A stretch of 64,000 nucleotides of DNA from JALYXV01 sp963733505 (GTDB taxonomy: Bacteria > Actinomycetota > Acidimicrobiia > Acidimicrobiales > Palsa-688). The notes beneath the pieces are model-generated. The model was not told where the DNA came from. It saw only the letters and a program-made list of their open reading frames with translations, and ran no database searches. Shown here piece after piece: positions 48,145 through 57,884 of the stretch (position 1 is the first letter of the stretch; every line of letters starts with the position of its first letter). The stretch covers positions 1 to 64,000 of the forward strand of contig CAVTDW010000004.1 in assembly GCA_963733505.1 (NCBI GenBank), in the 5' to 3' direction. The translations under genes were made by a program, and so were the position numbers.

Positions 48145-49376
48145 GATCGCACCGCCTCGGCCTGGGCCAGGCGCTCGGCCAGCGACGCCCGGAGCCACGG
48201 CAGCAACTGGGGCGCCGGCACCCGTTCGAGCACGTCGTCCAAGAAGCCCGACACGATCAGCCGGTCCGCCATCTCCGGGGGCACCCCGCGGCTCTCGAGG
48301 TAGAACCGCTGCTCCTCGTCGATCGGGCCGACCGCCGAGGCATGGCTGCAGCGCACGTCGTTCTCCTCGATCTCGAGCGTCGGGACGGAGTCGGCATGGG
48401 CTCCTTGACCCAGCACCAGGTTGCGGTTCGTCTGGTAGGCGTTGGTGCCCGACGCCCCCTTCTCCACCCGGATGAGGCCCCGGTACACCGAGTGCGAACT
48501 GTTGGCCACCGCGCCTTTGAACAGCAGGTCGGAGGTGGTGTGCTTGCCCTGATGGGACTGCACCGTGGCGAAGTCGTGCATCTGGCGGGCGTCGCCGAGG
48601 AACATGGCCAGCAGCCGGCTGGTCCCGCCCGCCCCGGCCAGTACCGATTCGGTGCGCACCCGGGCGTAGTCGCCGCCGAGGGCCACGTTGTAGGACAAGA
48701 ACTCGGCGTCGCGCCCGAGCCGGCTGGCCTGGGTGCCGACCTGCCACACCCGAGGGCCCAGCACCTGCACCGTCAGGTACGTGAGGTGGGCGCCGTCGGC
48801 CAAGTCGACCTCGGTGACGGGAACGACCAGCGACGCCACGTCAGGGGAGGCCACGATTTCGATGACACTGGCGTCGGCGCCTACTTCCATGTTGACCATC
48901 GTTCTGGGGAAAAGGGAGGTTCCGTCGCCGTCGACCCAGGTGATCACGACGATCGGGTCGCGCAGGACCTTCCCTTTTCCCACCTTCATCGTCAACAACT
49001 GGCAGAAGGCGGCGTTGAGGGCCACCAAGGCATCGGGCTCGCCCGCGACTTCGCCCAGCGGCGCCGGCTGCTCGTCAAGACCGATGAGGAGGCCGTCGGC
49101 GACGGGGCCGACCGGCTGGCCACCGATGACCAGCGCCGAGCGGGCCCCGATGGCGTCGAGAAGCGGTTGGAGGCCGGCCGGGACGTCGGTGCGGCTTGGG
49201 CCCGCGAGGGTGTAGCGGTCGAGATCCAGGTCGGAGATGCGGCTGTAGCGCCACAGCTCCTCGGCCTCGCTCGGCAGCGACGAGGACTCGAAGCGCTCGA
49301 AGGCGGCGGCGCGGGCGGCGCGGAGCCAGTCAGGGCCGTTCAGCGCGGCAGCGGCAGGGGCCGTTAGGGAACTCAG
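48141..49376 (-). CDS. sufD: SufD scaffold subunit
   Basis: Beta-helix SufBD fold: FERFESSSLPSEAEELWRYS, QSHQGKHTTSDLLFKGAVAN, NAYQTNRNLVLGQGAHADSV, EIEENDVRCSHASAVG and FYLESRGVPPEMADRLIVSG. About 411 aa. The start is a CTG at 49376 preceded by GAGG; no ATG/GTG fits before it without overlapping the upstream gene. Forms SufBC2D with SufB and SufC. Confidence 0.9.
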   Translation of the reverse strand: MSSLTAPAAAALNGPDWLRAARAAAFERFESSSLPSEAEELWRYSRISDLDLDRYTLAGPSRTDVPAGLQPLLDAIGARSALVIGGQPVGPVADGLLIGLDEQPAPLGEVAGEPDALVALNAAFCQLLTMKVGKGKVLRDPIVVITWVDGDGTSLFPRTMVNMEVGADASVIEIVASPDVASLVVPVTEVDLADGAHLTYLTVQVLGPRVWQVGTQASRLGRDAEFLSYNVALGGDYARVRTESVLAGAGGTSRLLAMFLGDARQMHDFATVQSHQGKHTTSDLLFKGAVANSSHSVYRGLIRVEKGASGTNAYQTNRNLVLGQGAHADSVPTLEIEENDVRCSHASAVGPIDEEQRFYLESRGVPPEMADRLIVSGFLDDVLERVPAPQLLPWLRASLAERLAQAEAVRS

Positions 49377-49413
49377 CGGGATACCTCGCAGTTGATGTTC
49401 GGGTGCGGCGGGT

Positions 49414-49764
49414 TCAGCGGCGACGCCGGAGGCGCTTCCACCACGGCTCGGAGCCGTCCTCGCGCTCGCGTCGCTTCTCCTCGGCGGCCACAATCTCGGG
49501 GCCCGCGGCATTCACGATGTCCTCCGCCTCGTCCAGCAGCTTGGCGGTGTTCGGGTCGAACGAGGAGGGCTCTTCCTCCAGCGCCGGTTCGACCAGGCTG
49601 CCGTGCACCCAGCCGGCATCGGCCAGCCGCCGCTCGTAGCGGGGGCAGTTGTCGGGACAGCGCCACGGTGCTTCGGGAGCTAAATCGAGCACGCAGAACC
49701 GGGCGACTTCCCCGTCGGAGTACGTCCGGCTCTGAAAATGCTTGCACTCCTCCCGCATCGGCAT
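49414..49764 (-). CDS. Four-cysteine protein of the suf operon
   Basis: 116 aa. The N-terminal half has Cys at MREECKHF, ARFCVLDL, WRCPDNCPRYER: four cysteines spaced as for a metal or Fe-S site. The C-terminal half is acidic then strongly basic (EEKRREREDG, WWKRLRRRR). It sits between sufB and sufD. I know no function; a role in Fe-S assembly is inferred from position. Confidence 0.65.
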   Translation of the reverse strand: MPMREECKHFQSRTYSDGEVARFCVLDLAPEAPWRCPDNCPRYERRLADAGWVHGSLVEPALEEEPSSFDPNTAKLLDEAEDIVNAAGPEIVAAEEKRREREDGSEPWWKRLRRRR

Positions 49765-49812
49765 GGCACCATCCTGCCACCGTTTCGGTAGCTGGCGGCA
49801 GCCTGGAACGCA

Positions 49813-51214
49813 TCAGCCGATGCTGCCCTCCATCTGCAATTCGATGAGGCGGCTCCACTCCACGGCGTACTCCATGGGCAGGGTTCGGGTCACGGGTTCG
49901 ATGAATCCGTTGACGATCATGCTCATGGCCTGCTGCTCCGAGAGACCCCGGCTCATCAGGTAGAACAGCTGGTCGTCGCCCACCTTGGACACGGTGGCCT
50001 CGTGGCCGACCTGGGCATCCTTCTCACCGAACTCGATGTACGGGTAGGTGTCGCTGCGGCTCTTGTCGTCGAGCAACAGGGCGTCGCAGCGCACGAAGCT
50101 CTTGGACTTGGTGGCGCCCGGCTCGAACTTGACCAAGCCCCGATAGGACGTGCGACCGGAGTCCTTGGAGATCGACTTGGAGATGATGGTGGACGTGGTC
50201 TCGGGGGCGGCGTGGATCATCTTGGCCCCAGCGTCTTGGTGCTGGCCCTTGCCGGCGTAGGCCACCGACAGCACTTCGCCCGAAGCCTTCGGGCCCATCA
50301 GGTAGACGGCGGGGTACTTCATGGTCAGGCGACTGCCGATGTTGCCGTCGATCCACTCCATGTGGGCCTCGGCGTCACAGCGGGCTCGCTTGGTGACCAG
50401 GTTGAAGACGTTGTTGGACCAGTTCTGGATGGTCGTGTAGGTGACCCGGCTGCTGGCCTTGCAGATGATCTCCACCACCGCCGAGTGCAGCGAGTCGCTG
50501 GTGTAGACCGGCGCCGAGCAGCCCTCGATGTAGTGCACCTGGGCGCCCTCGTCGGCGATGATCAGGGTCCGTTCGAACTGGCCCATGTTCTCGGAGTTGA
50601 TGCGGAAGTAGGCCTGCAAGCGGCATGTCCACCTTGACGCCCGGCGGCACGTAGATGAACGACCCGCCGCTCCACACCGCCGAGTTGAGGGCGGCGAACT
50701 TGTTGTCGTTGAGCGGGATGACCGTCCCGAAATACTGCTTGACCAGCTCCGGATGCTCCCGGAGGGCGGTGTCCATGTCGCAGAAGATCACGCCCTGCTG
50801 CTCGAGATCCTCGCGATTGCGGTGGTACACGACCTCGGACTCGTACTGGGCCGTGACACCGGCGAGGTACTTGCGCTCCGCCTCGGGGATGCCCAGCTTC
50901 TCGTAGGTGTCCTTGACCGAATCAGGCAGCTGGTCCCACGCCGACACCTGCTTGTCGATCGGCTTGACGTAGTAGTAGATGTCGTTGAAGAAGATCTCGG
51001 ACATGTCCCCGCCCCAGTTGGGCATCGGGCGCTTCTCGAAATGCATCAGGCCCTTCAGGCGACGGTCGGTCATCCACTGGGGCTCGCCCTTCATCCACGA
51101 CATCTCGCGGACGATGTCGGTGTTGATGCCGCGCTTGGGCTTGAAGACGTAGTAGTCCTCGACGTCGCTCCAGCCGAGCTTGTACCGGTCAAGGTCGAGT
51201 TCGGTAGTGGCCAT
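49813..51214 (-). CDS. sufB: SufB scaffold subunit, one frameshift
   Basis: YKLGWSDVEDYYVFKPKRGI, WMTDRRLKGLMHFEKRPMPN, SGGSFIYVPPGVKVDMPLQA, INSENMGQFERTLIIADEGA, IEGCSAPVYTSDSLHSAVVE, MIVNGFIEPVTRTLPMEYAV. An extra base near 50615 breaks the frame, otherwise about 466 aa. The conserved Cys of EGCSAP is present. First gene of the minus-strand suf operon. Confidence 0.92.
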
Positions 51215-51249
51215 GAAATGCTCACACTCCCAAGAAAGCTTGCAGAGGG

Positions 51250-51275
51250 ATTTCTCCTACGCAGATAGTAACAAC
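51250..51275. promoter_or_regulatory. Possible weaker copy of the suf operator, upstream of sufB
   Basis: ATTTCTCCTA-CGCAGA-TAGTAACAAC has the same 6-bp spacing and the shared ATTTC..CTA / TAGT elements of the inverted repeat at 39182-39213, but the right arm is degenerate. It lies 36 bp before the sufB ATG. Confidence 0.35.
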
Positions 51276-51320
51276 TCCCCGGCAGGTTTCAATCCCTCAT
51301 GCAGGCGTGGGCGTCGTGCG

Positions 51321-52952
51321 TCAGGTTCGGGTGCGCGGGCGCTGCCACCTCGCCGAGGTGGTGAGGACCACGCCGGCACCCGCGGCCAGGAGCACCGTCA
51401 GGGCGACCATGAACGCCGGCAGCACCCACGAATGGTGGCCTCCGGGGGCCATGATGCTGACCTGACCGACCAGGACCGCGGGTTCGCCGGTCGTGCTGGC
51501 CCCGTTGGCCTCGATGTGATGCGCGCCCGGCGGGGCGTCGCTCGGGACCACGACGGTGGCACTGAAGCGGCCGTGGGCGTCGGCGATGGTCGTCCCCACC
51601 ACGACGCTCACCGAGTGAAAGGTGATGGTGATCTTGGCGCCGGGGCGGAACCCGCTTCCCGAGATCCGCACTGGTTGTCCCTGCCGGGCCGAGGGCGAGG
51701 CGACCGCCAGCGGGGCGGGCCGCGCCGCTTTGGCGGTGGTCGGCGTCGGGGTGGTCTTGGAGGCGGTCGTGGGGGTATCCGTCTGGCCGCCCACCACGGT
51801 GGTTGGCGACGTGGCGCCCGCGATCGTCGTCGAGCCCGCGGCGGCTCCGGCAACGGTGGACGACGTCGGCTGCGACGGCACCGTCGCCAGCGTGGCGACG
51901 CTCCAGGTGTCGCCGAGGGCGGCGGCCGCGGATCCCCCGGACTGGCCGCCGAACAGCACCAGCCGGTGGTTGGTCGGAGCGGTCGCGAGCGCGGCGCCGA
52001 TCCGCGCCGGCGGGCTCAGGGTCGGCAGGACCGAAAGGGCGAGCGAGGTCGACCAGGTCGACCCGTTCCACACCCACGTGTCGCCCAGGGCGGACGGGCC
52101 ACCGGTGCCGCTCGTACCGCCGCTTCCTCCGAAGAGGACGGCGCTTTGGGTGACGTCGTCAAACCCGAGGGCGGCGTCGTTTCGGGCCGGCGGTGACGAA
52201 GCGGGATGCTGCTGGGTCCAGTTGGTCCGGTCCCAGGTCCAGGTGTCGGCCCGGTTGTCGGAGCCGGTCGCGCCGCCGAAGAGCACGACGGCACCCCGCA
52301 CGGAGTCGTACGTCATGGCGGCACCGCTGCGGGCCGCGGGTGACGCCGCCGGCGAGTTGGGCACCCAGTTGGTGCCGTCCCATGACCAGGTGTCGCCGAG
52401 GGACGATCCCCCGGAGAGGCCGCCGAAGAGCACGTCGCCTTGGTTGACACCCTGCGACGCAATCGAGGCCGCGTATCGGGGAGGGGGGACCGACGCCGGG
52501 GCCAGCGCAGCCCAGGTGATCCCGTCCCACGCCCAGGTGGCGCTGGTGGCGTTCCCGTCGCTGCCGATGCCACCGAAGAGAAGGATCCGGTTCCCGATGT
52601 TGTCGTAGGCCATCGACGCCCACTCGAGCGCCGGCGGGCTGGTCGCGGGGCTCTGGGCCGTCCACGCCGACCCGTCCCAGGTCCAGGTGTCGCCGAGGAC
52701 CTGGCTTCCCGCCCGGCCACCGAAGAGCACCGTCGTACCCGTGGCGGGATCGAGGGCCATGGCTGCGTGCAGCCGGGGAGGCGGCGCCGGGGTCGGTGTC
52801 ACCTTGGCCCAGGTGAGCGACCCGGTCGGGTCGGCCGCGCTGGCGGCAGGGGCGGCGAAGGGGGCCAGCGCGACGACGACGAACCCGATCAGGGCCAGCC
52901 AGGCTCCGGCGGGGACCGCCTTCCTCCGTCTTGACTTCAGGGAAATGCGCAC
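51321..52952 (-). CDS. Secreted or surface Kelch-repeat protein
   Basis: A signal peptide (AVPAGAWLALIGFVVVALAP) is followed by at least six Kelch blades with LFGG...DTWTWDG.. W motifs, then a Thr/Ala/Pro-rich linker, an IPT-like domain (VRISGSGFRPGAKITITF) and a C-terminal membrane helix (VLPAFMVALTVLLAAGAGVV) with a basic end. GTG at 52952 is preferred to 53009. About 543 aa. Probably a cell-surface binding protein. Confidence 0.75.
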   Translation of the reverse strand: MRISLKSRRRKAVPAGAWLALIGFVVVALAPFAAPAASAADPTGSLTWAKVTPTPAPPPRLHAAMALDPATGTTVLFGGRAGSQVLGDTWTWDGSAWTAQSPATSPPALEWASMAYDNIGNRILLFGGIGSDGNATSATWAWDGITWAALAPASVPPPRYAASIASQGVNQGDVLFGGLSGGSSLGDTWSWDGTNWVPNSPAASPAARSGAAMTYDSVRGAVVLFGGATGSDNRADTWTWDRTNWTQQHPASSPPARNDAALGFDDVTQSAVLFGGSGGTSGTGGPSALGDTWVWNGSTWSTSLALSVLPTLSPPARIGAALATAPTNHRLVLFGGQSGGSAAAALGDTWSVATLATVPSQPTSSTVAGAAAGSTTIAGATSPTTVVGGQTDTPTTASKTTPTPTTAKAARPAPLAVASPSARQGQPVRISGSGFRPGAKITITFHSVSVVVGTTIADAHGRFSATVVVPSDAPPGAHHIEANGASTTGEPAVLVGQVSIMAPGGHHSWVLPAFMVALTVLLAAGAGVVLTTSARWQRPRTRT

Positions 52953-52968
52953 GTGCCTGCGCCGCCGC

Positions 52969-53364
52969 CTACGGGGTGGGATTCGACCAGGAATCGAACG
53001 GGGGTTCAAACGTACCTGATCTTGCCTCCTCCGGCCCGGGCGCGCTGGTCAGAAGCTGACGGAGGTCTGAATCGTTTCGTACCACGACGGGCTCGGCCCC
53101 GAACAACTCCCGGGCCATGGCGAGCGCCGCGGCGACCACCTCGGGCTCGAACAGATCACCGACGAACGCCGCCACCCGCCCGGCCGCCGCCACCCGCCCG
53201 GCCGCCGGCGCGTCGGGCCGGTTGTGGCCGGTGGCGGCCTGCCGGAGCGACACGATCGTGGCCGCCAGGGTCGAGGCGTCGGTCCCGCACAGCACCACGT
53301 GGACGCCCCGCTCGACCAGGGTCGCGGCCGTGTCGGCATCGCCGCACACCGCGACCATCGCCAC
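52969..53364 (-). CDS. Hypothetical Rossmann-like protein
   Basis: 131 aa. MVAVCGDADTAATLVERGVH, then VVLCGTDASTLAATIVSLRQ, resembling a small NAD-binding or CheY-like beta-alpha fold. An RVAAAG duplication (GRVAAAGRVAA) lies in the middle. Function unknown. Confidence 0.5.
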   Translation of the reverse strand: MAMVAVCGDADTAATLVERGVHVVLCGTDASTLAATIVSLRQAATGHNRPDAPAAGRVAAAGRVAAFVGDLFEPEVVAAALAMARELFGAEPVVVRNDSDLRQLLTSAPGPEEARSGTFEPPFDSWSNPTP

Positions 53365-53405
53365 ACCGAAGATGGTACGGCCCGAGTCGTGCCAGGCTCA
53401 GGTCT

Positions 53406-55598
53406 ATGCGCCCGCCCCCGCTCGCCCCCCGACGCCCGCATACCCTCGCCGCCCACGGCGACGAGCGCCGCGACGACTGGTACTGGTTGCAGGACAGCTC
53501 CGACCCCGACGTCATCGACTACCTGCGAGCCGAAAACGACTACACCACCGACGCCCTGGCGCCGCTGCAGGACGTCCGCCAGGCGCTGTACGAGGAGATC
53601 CGGGGCCGGGTGAAGGAGTCCGATGTCGGGGCCCCGGCCCGCAAGGGCCAGTGGTGGTACTACGGCCGGACCGTCGAGGGCCAGCAGTACCCGATCCACT
53701 GCCGCCGGGCCGACCCCGAGCAGCGGCTGGGTGCCACGGACGTCTTGGCGCTCGAAGAGCAGGGCGCCGGCGCGCCGGGCGAGCAGGTGCTGCTCGACGA
53801 GAACGAAACGGCGGCCGGTTCGGACTACTTCTCGCTCGGGGTATTCGACATCAGTCCCGACCAGACGCTCCTCGCCTACGCCGTCGATCTGACGGGCGCG
53901 GAGCGCTACGCCTTGCGCTTCCGTGACCTCGCCACGGGCGTCGACCTCCCCGATGCCATCGACGACGTCTACTACTCGTCGGCGTGGAGCAGCGACGGGC
54001 AGTGGTTGTTCTACACCCGCCCCGACGCCGCCCTGCGACCGTGGCAGGTCTGGCGCCACCAGCTCGGGACCATGGCCGGCGACGACACGCTGGTATTCCA
54101 GGAGGACGACGAGCGGTTCTTCGTGGGCGTGGGCGCCACCCGGAGCCAACGCTTCATCGTGATCTCCTGCGACAGCAAGGTCACCTCAGAAGCGCACGTC
54201 ATCGACGCCCGCCGGGCCACCGACGCCCCCCGGCTCGTCGAAGCTCGACGCCAAGGGGTGGAATACAGCGTCGAGCACGCCGTGCTCCCCGGGGAGGGCG
54301 ACGTCTTCCTGATCCTCACCAACGACGACGGAGCCGAGAACTTCGCCATCCTCCGGGCCCCGGTCGACGATCCGGGACGATCCAACTGGCAGGTGATGGT
54401 CGCCCACCGCGCCGACGTCCGCCTCGAAGGAGTGGACGCCTTCGAGGGCTACGTGGTTGTTTCGGAACGAACGCGCGGCCTGGAGTACATCCGCGTCCTG
54501 CGGCTGGCCGATGGCGCGGAGCACGTCCTCGACCAACCCGAACCGGTGTACAGCCTGGGCGTCGGGGCCAACCTCGAATGGGCCACGACGACCTTACGCT
54601 TCGGCTACACCTCGCTCGTCACGCCGCCATCAAGCATCGACTACGACCTCGAGACCCGCCAGCGTCGGGTCGTCAAGCAGCAGACTGTGCTGGGCGGCTA
54701 CGACCCGGAGCGCTTCCAGAGCGAGCGGCTGTGGGCCACCGCGTCCGACGGCGTGCTGGTCCCCATCTCCTTGGTGTGCCGGCGCGACCTGCCGCGCGAC
54801 GGCAGCAACCCGTGCGTGCAGTACGGCTACGGCGCCTACGAGCTGTCGATCGACCCCACGTTCTCCTCGGCGCGGCTGAGCCTGCTCGAACGAGGGTTCG
54901 TGTTCGCCATCGCCCACATCCGCGGCGGCGGCGAGCTCGGCCGCCGGTGGTACGAGGACGGGAAATTGCTCCACAAGCGCAACACCTTCACGGACTTCAT
55001 TGCCTGCGCCGAGCACCTGATCGCCGAGGGCTACACCTCGCCCGAGCGGCTGGTCATCCGGGGGGGCAGCGCCGGTGGCCTCCTGATGGGTGCCGTCACC
55101 AACTTCCGTCCCGACCTGTGGAAGGCCGTAGTGGCCGAGGTGCCCTTCGTCGACGTCCTGACCACGATGGAGGACGCCAGCCTGCCGCTCACGGCTACGG
55201 AGTGGGAGGAGTGGGGCAATCCCATCGAGGACCCCGAGGTGTACCGGTACATCAAGTCGTACTCGCCCTACGACAACGTCGAAGCGCGTGCCTACCCGTC
55301 GATGTACGTGTCGGGGGGCCTGAACGACCCCCGGGTCGGGTTCTGGGAACCGGCCAAGTGGGTCGCCAAGCAGCGGGCGCTGCGAAGCGACGGCAACGTG
55401 CTGGTCCTGAAGACCGAGATGGACGCCGGCCACGGGGGCCCGTCCGGCCGCTATGACGCGTGGAAGGACGAGGCCCAGGTGCAGTCCTTCATCCTGTCCG
55501 CGGTGGGCCTGGCGCCGCCTCCGGCAACCGTGGCGGCGGCCGAGGGCGGGGGCGGGGGCGGCAGATCGAGATCGACTCGAGTTAGCGCAGGTCGATGA
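53406..55598 (+). CDS. Oligopeptidase B / S9 prolyl oligopeptidase
   Basis: 730 aa. N-terminal beta-propeller, then the alpha/beta hydrolase domain: RGGGELGRRWYEDGK, the Ser nucleophile in RGGSAGGLLMG, the Asp in GLNDPRVGFW and His in DAGHGGPSGRYDAW. Serine peptidase cleaving after basic residues in short peptides; cytosolic (no signal peptide). The 3' end overlaps the convergent ftsH-like gene by 17 bp. Intact, high confidence. Confidence 0.92.
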   Translation: MRPPPLAPRRPHTLAAHGDERRDDWYWLQDSSDPDVIDYLRAENDYTTDALAPLQDVRQALYEEIRGRVKESDVGAPARKGQWWYYGRTVEGQQYPIHCRRADPEQRLGATDVLALEEQGAGAPGEQVLLDENETAAGSDYFSLGVFDISPDQTLLAYAVDLTGAERYALRFRDLATGVDLPDAIDDVYYSSAWSSDGQWLFYTRPDAALRPWQVWRHQLGTMAGDDTLVFQEDDERFFVGVGATRSQRFIVISCDSKVTSEAHVIDARRATDAPRLVEARRQGVEYSVEHAVLPGEGDVFLILTNDDGAENFAILRAPVDDPGRSNWQVMVAHRADVRLEGVDAFEGYVVVSERTRGLEYIRVLRLADGAEHVLDQPEPVYSLGVGANLEWATTTLRFGYTSLVTPPSSIDYDLETRQRRVVKQQTVLGGYDPERFQSERLWATASDGVLVPISLVCRRDLPRDGSNPCVQYGYGAYELSIDPTFSSARLSLLERGFVFAIAHIRGGGELGRRWYEDGKLLHKRNTFTDFIACAEHLIAEGYTSPERLVIRGGSAGGLLMGAVTNFRPDLWKAVVAEVPFVDVLTTMEDASLPLTATEWEEWGNPIEDPEVYRYIKSYSPYDNVEARAYPSMYVSGGLNDPRVGFWEPAKWVAKQRALRSDGNVLVLKTEMDAGHGGPSGRYDAWKDEAQVQSFILSAVGLAPPPATVAAAEGGGGGGRSRSTRVSAGR

Positions 55599-57381
55599 TG
55601 TCGGGGACGCTCTGATCCGACGCCGGGGCCTGGCGGGACTCGGCGATCACCGCGGTGATCTCCTCGCCGACGAGTTCGTCACGATCGAGCAGGGCGTCGC
55701 GGAGGGCTTCGACGGTGACGAGGTTGTCCGCCAGAAGGCTCCGAACCTTGGACCGGGCGTCGTCGAGGATCTTCTCGACCGCCTGGCGGCCCTCGTCGGT
55801 GGACAGCACCTTGGCCACGATGTTGGCCCCCCCAGGTCCGGCGGCCGCGTCGAGCGACACCAGCGATCCCGCCATCCCGAGCGTGCCGACCATCTGCGCC
55901 GCGGCCGTTGTCGCCATTTGCAGATCGCCCGCCACGCCGCTGCTCGTCTCGCCGAAGAACAGCTCCTCGGCTACCAGGCCGCCGAAGGCGATCTGGATGA
56001 GGGCGAGAATCTCGGTCCGCGTCTGGGTGAAGCGTTCCTCGGTTTCGGAATGGGCCAGCAGGCCCAGCGCGTCCTTGCGCTTGATGACCGACAGCACCTC
56101 GAGCTTGCGGCCCGCCCCGACCAGGTAGGCCACGGTGGCGTGGCCCGACTCGTGGGTGGCAATGGTGCGACGCTCGGCTTCGGTGTACGCCACCGGCTGG
56201 GCCAGGCCGATCTCCTCGGTCATCTTGGCCTGCTGGATGTCGTCCCAGTTCAGGTGCTCCGCGCCCCGGCGCAACGCCCACACCAGCGCCTCGTCGAAGA
56301 GATGCTCGATCATCACGGGGGAGTACCCGAGGGTCATAGCGGCAAGGGTGTCGCGGCGGCTCGGATCGTCGAGGTCGCTGTGGTGGGACTTCTTGGCCAG
56401 GTAGTAGTCGATGATGTCGCGGCGTCCCGCCCGTGACGGAAGGTCGAAATAAATCGAACGGTCGAAGCGGCCCGGACGAAGCAGAGCCGGGTCGAGGTCG
56501 GCCGCCCGGTTGGTGGCGCCGATCACCAGCACGTTGGCGTGGGTTGCACGAGGCTTGCGCAACCGACGGCTCGAGGGCAGGAACCGGTTGAGTCCGTCGA
56601 TCATCCCGCCCACCAGGCGCAGACTGCCCGGCGGTTGATCGAAGGACTGCAGCTGGATGAGCAACTCGTTGACGACGCCGGAGATGCCCTCGCGCCCGGT
56701 GCTCGAACCCATGCCGCTGCGGGATGCGCCGATGGCGTCGATCTCCTCGATGAAGCCGATGGCGCCGCCTTCCCGGCGGGCCGCGGACCGCAGGGCCTTG
56801 AAGTAGGAGCGGATCTTGCGGTTGGTCTGGCCGTAGTACATCGACTGGAACGCCGAGGACGACACGAACAGGAACGGGACCCCCGCCTCCTTGGCCATCG
56901 CCTTGGCCAGGTAGGTCTTCCCGGTCCCGGGCGGGCCCTCGAAGAGGATGGCCCGGCGGGGGTTGCCCCCCATGCGCTCCTGGAAGGTCTTGTAGGCGAG
57001 GAACAGATTGAGGGACTTCACGACCTCCTCGACCACCACCGTGGCGCCGCGGACATCGTCGAAGGAAACATCGATCTCGTCGGCGCGGAACGTGACGTGC
57101 GGCGAGCGGCCCGCGCCGATCAGCGGGACCGCCATCATCACGCCGAGCAGCAGGACCAGCACCATGGCCGGTCCCATGTTGGCCATGCTCTCGGGAAGGT
57201 GAGGCAACCCGAATCCGATCGGGTGACCCCCCAGATCCCGTATGACCACGAAGGCGGTGACAAGGGCCAAGAAGACGACGATGCGCCGGATTCGGACCTG
57301 GCGGGCCCGCTCCCGAGCGATGACGACGTCGACTGTGGCAGACCGCAGAACCTGTGCCTGGCCGAGGGATGAGAGTTCCAT
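55582..57381 (-). CDS. FtsH-like membrane AAA+ zinc protease
   Basis: 599 aa. N-terminal membrane segments at about 38-54 and 76-95, Walker A GPPGTGKT, Walker B IGFIEEIDAIG, SRH NRAADLDPALLRPGRFDRSI, the zinc site HESGHATVAYL and the third ligand Asp in GVAGDLQMATTAA. A 30-residue insert (LVGGMIDGLNRFLPSSRRLR) precedes the SRH region. It differs from canonical FtsH enough to be a distinct subfamily. ATG at 57381. Membrane-protein turnover is inferred. Confidence 0.88.
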   Translation of the reverse strand: MELSSLGQAQVLRSATVDVVIARERARQVRIRRIVVFLALVTAFVVIRDLGGHPIGFGLPHLPESMANMGPAMVLVLLLGVMMAVPLIGAGRSPHVTFRADEIDVSFDDVRGATVVVEEVVKSLNLFLAYKTFQERMGGNPRRAILFEGPPGTGKTYLAKAMAKEAGVPFLFVSSSAFQSMYYGQTNRKIRSYFKALRSAARREGGAIGFIEEIDAIGASRSGMGSSTGREGISGVVNELLIQLQSFDQPPGSLRLVGGMIDGLNRFLPSSRRLRKPRATHANVLVIGATNRAADLDPALLRPGRFDRSIYFDLPSRAGRRDIIDYYLAKKSHHSDLDDPSRRDTLAAMTLGYSPVMIEHLFDEALVWALRRGAEHLNWDDIQQAKMTEEIGLAQPVAYTEAERRTIATHESGHATVAYLVGAGRKLEVLSVIKRKDALGLLAHSETEERFTQTRTEILALIQIAFGGLVAEELFFGETSSGVAGDLQMATTAAAQMVGTLGMAGSLVSLDAAAGPGGANIVAKVLSTDEGRQAVEKILDDARSKVRSLLADNLVTVEALRDALLDRDELVGEEITAVIAESRQAPASDQSVPDIIDLR

Positions 57382-57445
57382 AACCAATTCTACGCACCGC
57401 ATCTCGAGGATCAAGAGGCGGCGGCGCCTTATCCTCAGTATTGAC

Positions 57446-57850
57446 ATGTTCTTTCTGGTGCCGCGCGTCGCCCTCATCCTCTTTGTGTGCTTTGGCCTGG
57501 CACTGGCGGGGCGGGCCCTCCGGCAGCGCCGGTGGCGGCGGCGCCGGGGGCGGGCCACCAGGGACCCCTTTTCCCAACTCCCCCTGGTTCCAGCCGAGGT
57601 GCTGCGGGGGGCGGAGCGGACGTGGGTTGTGTTCACCACCCCGGATTGCCGGCGCTGCGATGCCATCGCCGAGCGCCTGCGGACCTCGGAGCCGGCGTCG
57701 CAGGTGACCGAGATCGACACCCGCAAGGAACCCCTCCTGGCTGAGGCATTCCATGTCCGGGAGGTCCCGGCGCTCCTGCTGGCCAACCGCTACGGCCAGG
57801 TGGAGGCCCGATTGGTGGGGCGCTCGGCCATCGAATCGGCCTTGAGCTAG
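57446..57850 (+). CDS. Membrane-anchored thioredoxin-like protein
   Basis: 134 aa. Membrane helix RVALILFVCFGLALAGRAL, a basic link, then a thioredoxin fold with VVFTTPDCRRCDAIAERL (CxxC) and the cis-Pro region EVPALLLANRYGQV. A CRRC active site suggests reduction. Divergent from the ftsH-like gene. Confidence 0.8.
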   Translation: MFFLVPRVALILFVCFGLALAGRALRQRRWRRRRGRATRDPFSQLPLVPAEVLRGAERTWVVFTTPDCRRCDAIAERLRTSEPASQVTEIDTRKEPLLAEAFHVREVPALLLANRYGQVEARLVGRSAIESALS

Positions 57851-57884
57851 ACGGCCGCCTGGCGGCCCGGCCGGGGCTGCGGGT

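Noticed and set aside
52969..53010. GTTCGATTCC resembled a tRNA T-arm
   Set aside because: No acceptor or anticodon stem can be built on either strand.
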